A DNA stretch of 64,000 bases. It comes from Raphanus sativus. Taxonomy: Eukaryota > Streptophyta > Magnoliopsida > Brassicales > Brassicaceae. Positions 23,919 through 34,081 of this stretch are shown in pieces (position 1 is the first letter of the stretch; each line of letters begins with the position of its first letter). The notes below the pieces were generated by a model. The model was not told the origin of the DNA. It did not search any database and saw only the letters and a list, made by a program, of their open reading frames with translations. The stretch is from the NCBI RefSeq assembly GCF_000801105.2, contig NC_079517.1:9362001-9426000 (forward strand), read 5' to 3'. The position numbers were made by a program, and so were the translations under genes.

Positions 23919-23926
23919 AAATTTAT

Positions 23927-24216
23927 TCAAGAAGTGATTGACGCAATATATTATGTGAAAATTGTAAGCATAAACTTTAAAATGGAGATGCAATTGTATG
24001 TAATATTTTCTGATAAAAATACAACCGAAACATTAAGGTTTATATAAATATATCTTTAAATACTTTGTAAATCATATTTTAATTATCAAGATTAAGCATG
24101 ATTATTTATATAAGTTAACTATTTAATAGCCATAGAGAATTATAAACTATAGATTGTAACATATATTTTTATACAAAATGAATTCCCGTGCGATATTGCA
24201 GAGGTTATTTACCTAG
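23927..24216 (+). mobile_element. Helitron 3' end, plus strand (5' end not found)
   Basis: CCCGTGCGATATTGCAGAGG followed by CTAG at 24213-24216 and T resembles the ends of the neighbouring element on the opposite strand at 24613. The stem is imperfect. Left limit unknown; only the end is supported. Confidence 0.4.
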
Positions 24217-24612
24217 TAATAATTAATAAATATGTAAATATTGTAACACCTTCTTTTCCAATTCCACGGTGGTCGTAGACTATCAATACTCCCCTTTCAC
24301 CTTGTTCCGGTCCATTATTTTTTGGATATCGTAAGCTAATATTTTTGTAAGAAAATAATTCATATTTTTTAGTTTCTTGATTTCAAAGTACTGAAATCGA
24401 GTTATGTAATATCAACAGCATTATATTTTAATTATGTTTTATCTGATATTGTATATATATTTATAATATAAATCACGTTAAAGTTTTATAAACTAATCCA
24501 ATTTCATCAATGATTGGCAAACATAATTTTATGAAATTAACTACATAGAAATATTAGTGAATGTTATAAACATTTCTCCATGTAGTCAATCAAAATAGAA
24601 TTTATATTTTAA

Positions 24613-25110
24613 CTAGGTAAGAAACCTCCGCGATATCGCGAGAGAACTCATTTTATAAAAATAAATATATTATCATTTATAATTTTTATTTTTATATAAA
24701 AGTTTTTTCTTTTTGTTTTAAAGAAACTACACTTCTCACAACATAAATTTCATGTCTATATTCCTCTTGTACTTTTACTAAGAATGTATATTTGTTTAAT
24801 TTAGATAATAACTAAAATATAAATATGTTAATACCAATAAAAATATAACTGTTGTAGGCAACTTGTTCTAAAATTCAGAATATTACTTAATATTTTGAAA
24901 CTAATTAAAACACCTTTTAAATCTAATCATCTACTAAATTAATAGGATAAATTATAATGACATGTAAAACATTCATTAATTTTTGAAGCTATGTAAGAAT
25001 ATACATGTATTATCGATAATGTGATGCATTGTAACTTTAAGGGATCTTTGTTCAGTAACATGTTTGTCTCATCAAATCACACATGCATTTTTTTTTTTCT
25101 CAATATATAT
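24613..25110 (-). mobile_element. Helitron 3' end, minus strand (5' end not found)
   Basis: CTAG at 24613-24616 is followed by AACCTCCGCGATATCGCGAG, containing a 12-base palindrome CGCGATATCGCG. Read on the minus strand this is the hairpin plus CTAG terminus. The right limit is approximate. Confidence 0.45.
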
Positions 25111-25423
25111 GTCTTAATATAAAAGACTAATGGTTGCAAATTTTGACAACCAAACATTACAATGATTGGTTGGTGATTGCGGTTAACAAAAATACAAATA
25201 AGAATACAAATATTATTATTGTCAAAATAATTACAAATTATATTTATATACAAATATTAACAAAATTTTTAATATGACAAAACTAAAGAAAAATATGCCC
25301 TCTAAAACTGGATGCCTTGAGCGGTTGGTTGGGTGACACTCTGGAATTAGCTTCGACAATGCCCACGTGATTGCCGTGTTTGGTCTTTTGGTGACATCTG
25401 CTTTCCTAGGTGATGTTCGTTAA

Positions 25424-26480
25424 TTACATCCTTTTTGACGTGCACGGACTCACAGGTGCCTGCAACATCCGTTGATTTTCCTTTTCATTATTGCACATCA
25501 TCACGTTTAAGGGCACTTGTGATCTGAGCAAATATGGATCTCCATTCTCAACGCTGTCTTCACCATTCCCTGTCTCTACCAACATTATTTTCAGATCTTT
25601 ACCCGAACACTGATGGCCCTTATCATCTTTGGCACCGCATCGATAACAGATTCCCTTGGCTTTCTTCTCTTCAACCTCTTTGAAAGTCATTGTATGAACC
25701 AAAGATGGTGAATACTTGTCTCTTAGAATAGCTATGTTTTTATTCTCGATCTTCTGCGCCATCTCCTTTAGTCGTGACAGCCCAGTAGAGCAAAATAGCT
25801 TGACTTCTTCAGCAATTTCTGGTTTTAGACCATTTAAGAAAGCTTCCTCCAAAAACTCTTGTGGTAGTTCTTGTGATGTTGCTGTTATTTCTTCAAACTG
25901 TCGACGGTACTCTGCTACTAGCTTGATCTGCTTCAGATTCATCAAACGAGCGTAGGGAGATCCTCTCTGTCCACTCCCAAAGCGCAAGAGCAGCCTCTGT
26001 TTGAAGTCCCCCATGTCAACATTGGCTGTTGAGATTCTTCACTTAGAAACCAAATCAAAGCCTCCGGACATACTATAAAACGCTGTCTCCTTCTTTTCTT
26101 CTTCAGTAGAGCTGTAAAAAAGGAAGTACCTTTCAGCTTCTAACACCCACCCTTCGGGGTTTTCTCCGTGAACACAGAGATATCCACCTGACGGGTTGGA
26201 GCTTCTCTCTCTTGAGAAAAGTGTTCCCTTCAGATGCTTTTGAAGTATGTCTGTCTGGTTCCACACACGTTTTCTTTTTTGCTGCCGTTTTACTAGTTTC
26301 ATCTTCTTCTTGATTCTTGTTCATGATCAATGCTACTTTACCATTAAGTATTTCAATGGCTCGCATCACCTCCATCAACGTCGGCTCCGTAGAAACATGT
26401 TCGTTTGAAGACGTATGCTTCTCTTTGTGTTCGAGACCCAATTGCGGTTCTCCCGCTGCCATGCTTCGTCGGTTCATCAC
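25424..26480 (-). pseudogene. Frameshifted Ty3-type retrotransposon gag relic
   Basis: Three frames in order on the minus strand make one gag protein. 26480-26133 (charged N-terminus) is followed by 26302-26039 (GENPEGWVLEAERYFLFYSSTEEEKKETAF, read as two parts, the usual start of a plant gag core), then by 26014-25424. The last begins GDFKQRLLLRFG and ends with a zinc knuckle, C123, C126, H134, C136, of the form CYRC..GHQC followed by KDLKIMLVE. At least two frameshifts separate them. No protease, RT or LTR was recognised next to it. TATATAAGG on the minus strand at about 26596-26604 may be a remnant of the LTR promoter. Confidence 0.8.
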
Positions 26481-26606
26481 CTTGGTTACGTTAGTTATTC
26501 GAGATACTGTAAAACTTCAATTCGTTTATTTGAGGAAACAACAAATACTTTTCTTTGATCTCTTAATGGATGATCTTGTTAGAATCAAAGGTCTGATCCT
26601 TATATA

Positions 26607-26940
26607 GGAGTAACCTTTGGTATGTAAGCATTACATAAAAGGAAATTTTAGTAATAAGTAAAGTTGTCCAAAAGAAAAAGGAAAGTAAATGCCACACTTT
26701 CCTTTTTTCCTTTCTTCTAAGACTGTACACGTGTACAATCCTTAAAGTTTGTGGACCCCATTTATTGTTTGGTTTATTTTAAGTTTGACATGGTTGTGGT
26801 TTTGTCCGGTCTAATATAATTGTAGTTTAATCTGATTGTGGCTTTCGCGTTTGGTTTTATTAATGATTAAAACGTTGCGTTTTGGTTTTCATCGATTAAA
26901 ACGTTTCGGTGTTGTCTTAATGGGCCTTATTGCAACAACC
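26607..26940. other. Intergenic, possible LTR remnant of the gag relic
   Basis: Upstream (minus sense) of the gag relic; no second LTR is found for comparison and no primer binding site is evident. Confidence 0.3.
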
Positions 26941-26945
26941 TACGA

Positions 26946-27345
26946 GAAAGGGAAGATGTGAAGCCAGAGAATCCGGGATACTATGCAGCTGCTGGTTTGT
27001 GGAGTAAGCTTTTCCTTAAGTGAGGGGACATGCACGAGGGACTAAGACCATCTTTACTGGAGTGACTTGGGGAGTCCCTTAAAGGGAGAGAGACCACGAA
27101 ACGCAGAGACCGAGGAAGAAAGAGAAGGGAAAATCCCTTAATTAAAGGACATCCCTTAACCGTTTCCCGACCAAACAAAAAAAAAAAAAAAAAAAAGCTT
27201 AAGTCCCTTAACGGAGGGACTTCCCCAAGTCACTCTAATAATGATGCTCTAAGGTGAGTGAAAAGGGCCCCTGGGAGTGCTTGGATTGAGTCATTGACCA
27301 CAGGCTATGTGTTTGCACTGTTCTCTGTTGGTAGACACATCATAG
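26946..27345 (+). pseudogene. Coding-like remnant split by a MITE, product unknown
   Basis: Left of the MITE, a plus frame reads EDVKPENPGYYAAAGLWSKLF before a stop. Right of it, 27266-27345 reads AWIESLTTGYVFALFSVG followed by RHIIALKHNLN. Both look like pieces of a conserved protein with a hydrophobic segment, but I cannot name it, and the pieces are short. Confidence 0.25.
27046..27249. mobile_element. Tourist/Harbinger-like MITE, 204 bp, TAA target duplication
   Basis: Inverted ends of roughly 40 bases: GACCATCTTTACTGGAGTGA (left) and GAGCATCATTATTAGAGTGA (reverse complement of the right end), then ACTTGGGGA and GTCCCT on both sides. TAA flanks both ends (27043-27045, 27250-27252). The middle carries an A20 run. 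Confidence 0.8.
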
Positions 27346-27349
27346 CCCT

Positions 27350-28128
27350 CAAGCATAATTTAAACAGTGAAAGCATAATTTTGGGTTGGAAAAAAGAAAA
27401 AAAAAATCGAAGCTTCACAAATCTAAACAATTAAGCATAAGTTTGGGTACGAGGGGACAAGATTAAAAAAATGAAACGACGCAAATCTGGATTTCTAGGT
27501 TCAAATGACACTATAAACCAACAAAATCAGAATCAAAACTTCACAAATCTATACATGGATAAAGAGCTTAGAACCAGAATCGGAACAAATAAGGGATGGA
27601 TTTTGAAGAAACTAACCTCGCATTTCTTGAACTCAAAGTAGACATGAATGATAAAGATGGTGGGTTTCGGAAGACGGAGAAAGTCAGAGTGTTTGTGAGA
27701 ATATAGGGTTCTTAGAAATCGCTGCAAGAGGGATGGTTTGAGAAAGATTTAGTATTTTGAAATTTGGAAATAGATATTTTGAGAGGAACTAAGGTTTAGA
27801 GATTGGTAAAAGAGGGGTTTGGTATGATTGGTAAGAGAGTCGATTCTCTCCTCTTCCTTTAGTTAGATGACATATATGTCTTTCACTCACCAGAAAGGTT
27901 GTCACAAGTAGAATGTGGCTTGAGATGAAATAGCAAAGTCATAAAGTGCTTTAGAGAGTAAAAACATCATTATTACCAATTGGGAAATTATAACCACTTT
28001 TGGTAGTATGTGTTAAAAAAAAGCCACTTTTGGTAATAAAATATCATCGTATCCAAGTGCGAACTCTTATTTTAGGTTATTCGGCTCTGACAGTTTTCGC
28101 CGGCAGACGTCTTTGACCAGCGTTCGTA
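27350..28128. other. Upstream region of the PPR gene
   Basis: AT-rich. A leader-like minus-strand stretch at 27600-27730 ends in a TGCGAG/GTTAGT donor-like site, which may be a leftover first exon. No product is identifiable. Confidence 0.3.
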
Positions 28129-29406
28129 ATGGTGCTATTATGGTGCGGAAAACTCAAACTTTCAAAACCATACCTAGCTTTGGCAACGCAGACAGGAAGC
28201 CGCTGGCTTAGTTCACGTGGATCCCTCTCTCATCACCATCATGATAATTATCATAGCATGATAAGCAATGGCAAGTCGAAGATCATCACTAGGCTTGAAC
28301 AACACGTAACCTGGCACACATGGACACAAAATCCAATCGTAGGACAAAACAGAACAGTTTCTTCAATTACTGGTCAGGATGTTTCTGTTCAGAAATTCGA
28401 TGAGTTTTGCAAGCATGGTAATTTTAGAGAAGCTATAGAGGTTCTACTTTACTTGCAGGATCGTGGTTACGCTATTGGTATGAGTAGACTTTTAAGGTTA
28501 GCGAAACTACGTGATAAACCAGAAGCTATAGAAGAAGCAAAGTTTGTCAAGCTGTTCCACGAGATGTCTGTGAAGAATCCGGAGACTTGGTGTGTTATGA
28601 TGAGGTGTTTAGTCAGCAACGGTTATGGTGACGAAGCCATCGGTTTATTCACTCGTTTCAAACAAGAAGGAAACAAACCAGATGGAGAGATATTCAAAGA
28701 AGTCTTCTCTGCATATACTTTGACCGGAGATATTAAGAATGGATTACTACAGTTTGAAGCCATGCAAAGAGACTACGGAATCGAACCTTCCATGGAACAT
28801 TATAATAGTGTTACCAAAATGCTGGCAACTTCTGGTCACTTGGACGAGGCACTCAGCTTTATTGAGAAAATGCCAGTGGAGCCAAGTGTTGACGTGTGGG
28901 AGACGCTAATGAATCTTTCTAGGGTTCATGGAGATGTGGAGCTTGGAGATAGATGTGCTGAGATGGTTGATAAGTTAGATGCCACCAGATTAGACAAAGT
29001 GTCAAGTGTAGGCCTTTTGGCAAAATTGAATTATATATATGGAACAAAAGCTACTTCACATCCAGAAACGGATTCGATCTACGAGACGCTAAAGAGTCTG
29101 CACTTACAAATGCTAGAAATGGGTTATGTTCCTAGCACTAAAGAGTGGCGTAACGAACGCGTGGTGAAGGAGAATAGGGAAGAATGGACTTTTGGATACA
29201 AAGAGGAAGTCACGATTGTTAAGAAGCTTCTTGACTCGAGGCCTCGATCTCCGGTCACTGTGATAAGTAATTTTCGCATTTGCCAAGATTGCCACGATGC
29301 ATTGAAGTTTATGTCAAAGATAACTGGCAGAGAGCTGATTAAGCGAGATTCAAAGAGATTTCACCGCTTCAGTAAAGGCATCTGCTCGTGCAACGATTAC
29401 TGGTGA
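28129..29406 (+). CDS. Short DYW-type pentatricopeptide repeat protein, probably mitochondrial
   Basis: Intron-less, 425 residues. The N-terminus (MVLLWCGKLKLSKPYL, later RWLSSR) is basic and Ser-rich like a mitochondrial presequence. PPR-type helices span about 90-290 (for example EAIGLFTRFKQEGNKPDG, and EALSFIEKMPVEPSVDVWET). A C-terminal DYW domain ends in CSCNDYW. Such proteins bind organelle RNA and the DYW domain edits C to U. It is shorter than most DYW proteins, like the At2g34370/At1g29710/MEF8 group (recalled). The second zinc site is intact (C385, C388 and the FHRF..CSC tail). The deaminase motif HxE is instead Y357-K358-E359, so the zinc-binding His is missing. Not expected at this place by Arabidopsis gene order, so it probably transposed here. 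Confidence 0.85.
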   Translation: MVLLWCGKLKLSKPYLALATQTGSRWLSSRGSLSHHHHDNYHSMISNGKSKIITRLEQHVTWHTWTQNPIVGQNRTVSSITGQDVSVQKFDEFCKHGNFREAIEVLLYLQDRGYAIGMSRLLRLAKLRDKPEAIEEAKFVKLFHEMSVKNPETWCVMMRCLVSNGYGDEAIGLFTRFKQEGNKPDGEIFKEVFSAYTLTGDIKNGLLQFEAMQRDYGIEPSMEHYNSVTKMLATSGHLDEALSFIEKMPVEPSVDVWETLMNLSRVHGDVELGDRCAEMVDKLDATRLDKVSSVGLLAKLNYIYGTKATSHPETDSIYETLKSLHLQMLEMGYVPSTKEWRNERVVKENREEWTFGYKEEVTIVKKLLDSRPRSPVTVISNFRICQDCHDALKFMSKITGRELIKRDSKRFHRFSKGICSCNDYW

Positions 29407-29410
29407 GCTT

Positions 29411-30421
29411 ACTGATCGTTTCCCTCTGCTTAGATGTTTTATTTAATTACTACTGGTATTCCGGCGCGTAACATATGTTTATTTTCTAATAAATTTAAAT
29501 TTATTTTTGTTCCATTTGATAGTGTTTAGCAACAGTAGTGTCTTAATTTATTCTGAAATTGTTTAGATCAAAGAAAAATAATATAAATGGTTCACTGATC
29601 GAATCAAAGTATATTATCTTAGATAGAGAGGAAAAATACCCGAGTTTACTTTGAGGGACTTCCAAATACTTGGAAATAATGTATACGATAATGATGTTTG
29701 CTTTTTAATAATGTTTTGCGCTATGAATTGCTTTGAAGAGGTGAACTTGAAAAAGAATCAGATGTCGTAGGAGTTATTTTGTTTATCTGAACATCAAAAA
29801 TAGCGAAGAGCATTACCTTATCAAATTTATTGCGTTTAGAAGGTAATGGTTATATGATTATTTTTCAAATATTAATTAATATGATTTAAGTTAAACTCTA
29901 TATCTAGAATCAGCTGTGTTCTCTCGAGGTGCAACGAAAACGAACGTGTAAGCTTGGACAGTCTCGGTCCCATTAGTGCACAACATTTCCATTTTTTTTG
30001 TTTTAATCCTTACTCCTGAGGGTCAAAGACATAATTACCTTAATTGAACCAAACGAACTGAGAGGCTAGAGCTTATCTTAATAATTGACAAACAGTGACT
30101 GAAAACTTGATAATATCGTACGCAGAACAAAAAGAAATGATCAATCCACGACTAACAAACACATAATGAAAATAGAGATATGCAAGAAGAATCGAAAATG
30201 AATACAAAAACTGGATCCGTTTTAATGCTCTCATCTCATAGTGCCTCCAAGACAAAATCGAGTGAGGATTGTGTTGGGGACTTCAAAGCAGAGAACTCTT
30301 CGACCCTCTGAAACACTTTAAAGAGATACCTGAAGAGTAGAAGTCTACCAATGTGCTCTAGTGTATTGAACCCAGTGATGGTACACTGTTGAAACTATAA
30401 CAAAAAGTATCCGAAAAAATC
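29411..30421. other. Intergenic with a decayed Helitron-type end near 29455
   Basis: ACTGGTATTCCGGCGCGTAAC at 29451-29471 resembles the end at 13488 (ACTAGTGATATTCCGGCGCTAC), with CTAG changed to CTGG. No gene is seen in the rest. Confidence 0.4.
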
Positions 30422-30438
30422 AGTCAACATATAAGCTT

Positions 30439-31317
30439 TTTTTTTTTTTTTTTTCCGTCAAGTTTTAATTAATAAAACGGGCCAAGCCCAGTACAAAGCC
30501 GAAGCCCAAAACCTACTACAAGGGAACAAAGCCCAAAAGCCCAACGGGTATACAAACTACAAACAAATGGCCCATCGGCCCAACCCACATAAACCCAACG
30601 ACGCCACGCGTCCATCACTCTCACAAACTCGCCCACGCGTACGCTCTATCGTCACGCGCTAGACACGTCACCCGCTCCTTACCTCGAGATCCGAAACATC
30701 ACATCACGTTTCACAACGTCGATGCTTGCCGGAGACGTCGCGACAACCACCGTTTCGTCGGATCTTGCTGTGACCGGAGCGCCTTTACCCCTCATCTTCG
30801 CCTCTTTTTCCACGGAGAGCTTTACCGGAACCATACCGCGCTCTCTTCTAGGATAGAAGAAGACACCATTCGCCAACTTTAACAACACGCCGTCGCTTCA
30901 CTCATCGGATAGAGCCATCAATCCGTCGAGCTCTCAACCAACCGCGACGCCAGAAACACCACCGCCACAAAAGATGAAAACCCTAAAAAATCCACCAGAG
31001 CCGCCGTCAAAACGCCAAGATCGTTAGACGCGGAAACCAAAAGCCGACCGTTCACCCTAGTCGAATAGGCGCAACGACGGAAGCTTTAGCCGGCCGTCCA
31101 CCTAACGGAGGTGCGGCGCCGGAAACCAAGAAAATAACCACCAAAAACAAAAGAAAAAGCTAGACTAGATCCAAACGAGAACAAGAGAAACGGTAAGGAA
31201 ACAAGGAAACCGGACCGACGGTGGCTTTGGGAGCCCACCCGTCGGCCGGAGCTTACTGATACGGCGGAGATACCTAGAGAGAGGTCAGAGAGAAAACTAG
31301 AGAGAGCGGTCTCTTAA
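30439..31317 (-). mobile_element. Non-coding retroposon, 879 bp, with 17-bp target duplication
   Basis: AGTCAACATATAAGCTT is present at 30422-30438 and 31318-31334. An 18-T run (30437-30454) is the poly(A) tail of a minus-strand insertion. The inside is GC-rich compared with the surroundings. Its tail has many GGGC/AGCCCAA motifs, and the 5' region is CTCTCTCTAG-rich. A second, shorter copy lies at 12,794-13,203. No frame resembles RT or endonuclease, so it relies on another element's machinery. It could be a LINE shortened internally, or a member of a Sadhu-like non-coding retroposon class (inference). Confidence 0.8.
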
Positions 31318-31334
31318 AGTCAACATATAAGCTT

Positions 31335-33850
31335 AAGGATTTATTTTTTCAAACTATTACTTATTTATAAAGATGAAAATGAGGAGACTAACCCTCAAGC
31401 AGAGGACCATATCTAAACTTCGAATCTCTAAAAGGAAAATTGCGATGAAATCTTGAGCAGGTGGCCTTTTATACATTAATAACATCAATAAAACCCAATT
31501 AAGCTAGGAACAGAAAAAGGAAATAAAAACATTGTCGTGAAATCTACTTTGAGTCGCAAATAAAAAGATAAAAACTCAACTTTCCTTTCTATCAACGATG
31601 TTGATATGGGCTTGGTGTTCCCTATTCAAGTTCGTAAAACAGATTATGAGAAACAAAATAAGCAGGCTTTATTCAGTAGTATCAGTACTGTTCAATCAGA
31701 AAACATAAATTTTGCAAAGTTAAGCAATGAAATTTTACCGTATGTGCTCTATTTTTACTTTAGCTTGAGCCTGCATTTCCATAGCAACTCTCACTCTATT
31801 AGGAGGTATGAGTCGTATGACACCCCGTGGCTACACAACACTTGTACTTTAGAACAGAAATGGAATTCAGCCAAAGAGGAACATAAGATGACTCACTTCT
31901 CTCATAAGAAAATGCAGTTAAGACCCTAATTTTTGCAGTAACATGGCTTCGTGAAAGAATGATTCATCTCAAAACAATTATATGCTTATGCAATATGCAA
32001 TGCATAAACTGTATTCCTCAGCTGATTTACTGACTCTTATCTAATAAAAATTAACTCAATCTCAAACTAGCAGTGACCAAAAGAACCTAAACAAACTGCA
32101 ATCCTAGGTATTAACATGACATCATAGACCCTCGAGCACATGTTAAAAACGACTGCAGACACTCAATTTGTGAATCACAAGACTTCGATTTTATAACGAT
32201 GTGGTGCATGGGTGGGACACTTACATGAGTGCTTATTATGTCTGCCCTGACAACGTCCAAGTGAAGTTTCGAAGGGTATTGTACTCCTACATGAAATAAA
32301 ACTTACAGTCAAATCATGAAGGCACCATACAACTTACAGTCATGCTCAGGAAGAAGACAAAACAAATTCCAATTTTTTTAGAAGTCGGTCTGCACAGAAA
32401 GAAATTAAAGAATATAGCAGAATATGTGCATCTCGGACAAGTGAGCCATTTTCATAGAGAACGTAACATTACCACTAACTAAAAACCATCATTCATAACC
32501 AAAAAAGAGATACATACTAACCATATTACTGCTCCACTGAGAAAGTGCCAAGAGTAACTCAGAGGCAGGGACTGGTAGAACCTTGGTATCCAAATTCCAT
32601 ACTTTTTCTCTTCCACCAACTCGGCATATAGGAAGGACCCATCTGCATAACTTACATAAATAGCGAGAAGGAAACTTCATTAGGGAGATAAGACACTAAG
32701 TCACCATATCCAGAGCGATATCTGACTCATACCTGAGAATCGACTGTCAGAGAAGAACATACCAGATGAGAAACCACATAAACCAGCCTCATGATTCACT
32801 GTTCGAGTGAACGCCATCATAAAGAGCTAAAAATTAATCGCTGGAGAGTGGAGGATGCACTTAACTTTGTCGGTTACAAACAGCCTGTGGAAAGAATGGG
32901 ATTTGGAGACGACAGAGGCGAAGTGATAATGATAAAAGGATTGGGTTGTTGGGCTTGTTGCCCTTTAGGATAACCTTAGATCAATAAGTAGCATATCCAC
33001 GCCCATCATCTCTTTGCTTTTCTTCACGTTCTAAGATTCCCAAAAACGGAGCAGACTCGTCTGAACAGTCTCTATGCAGCGGCCAGCCTTCAGCTCCGAT
33101 AAATGACCTGAGAAGTCGCCATGGTGGATCGGTTTGAATAACAATGAACATAACCTCTGGACAGGGAAAAGCAGAGTTATATTTTTTGCTCATACGTATA
33201 TCCGATAAAGCTGGTGAACGTCAAATTAAAGAGCAGCTGGGAATAGTGGAATACCTTAATTGATTAAAATTTACGCAGGCTGTAACGTCGTCTGAGAAGA
33301 TGAAGCAGCTCAGCGAGAGAATGAGAAGACACACAGCTGATTGACACGTGGCGAAGTTTGGGTATAGGAGGGGATGAGACGTGGCTCATCGTGGAGGGTT
33401 TCTTGTCAACTTTATTATTATAGATAAAACAAGTTGAGATCGATCAAGAGTATCGACATTTGTTTTCCAAATCATTTAATATAAGTAATGAATTTTAAAT
33501 TCGATTAAATGACTATAGAGTTACTCTTTCGTGTCTGTTGCATGCCATCCTAGTCAATATCATGAGTCGAAAAAATCCTTGTCCATGTTTTTTTTTTTTT
33601 TTTTTTTTTGAAAAAAGGTTTACTATCCTTGTCCATGTTTAAATGACAATAGAGTTAATCTTTTTTTTTTTTTCTCACAGAATCTGCTTCAGATATAATA
33701 TTAACTTGGTTGAAATTTTCTTTCGTCCAGCAAATTTGCATGAAGTTATCAATTAGTGTCACATCAACCCTTTTTTTCAAACCATTTTTCTATAATATCA
33801 ACCCTTTAGATTTTTAAAAAGTGAAAACAAAGGAAAAATATCTAGGAGGG
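31335..33850. other. Intergenic; possible degraded gene on the minus strand
   Basis: Pieces with moderate GC content, such as minus 33140-33030 (MFIVIQTDPPWRLLRSFIGA) and 32700-32520 (CRVGGREKVWNLDTKVLPVP), look coding-like but do not join into an identifiable protein. AAGCCCAACAACCCAA at about 32945 and GGCTAA-type motifs suggest a former promoter. I name nothing. Confidence 0.25.
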
Positions 33851-33957
33851 CTTCTGCAATTGTTTTTGTCTTTGCGTTATTCTTTCATTAGGATTCAGAA
33901 ATGTCAAACCACATGACTTTGAAGTCGTCATACAAAACAAAAGTAGAAAAGAAGGTT

Positions 33958-33963
33958 GGTCAA
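33958..33963 (-). promoter_or_regulatory. W-box (TTGACC) upstream of gene A
   Basis: GGTCAA on plus, TTGACC on minus, about 120 bases before the gene A start. WRKY factors bind TTGAC[C/T]; the same core occurs upstream of genes C and D. Confidence 0.35.
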
Positions 33964-34081
33964 AGAGAGCAAAGGTAAGTTCATCTAGTCAAAACTCGTA
34001 CAAAAACCAAAGACTTAGACCAAAACCATTCACCATTTTCCTACAGCTTCTCATTTTGGATTCGTATTGATCTTCAACATA

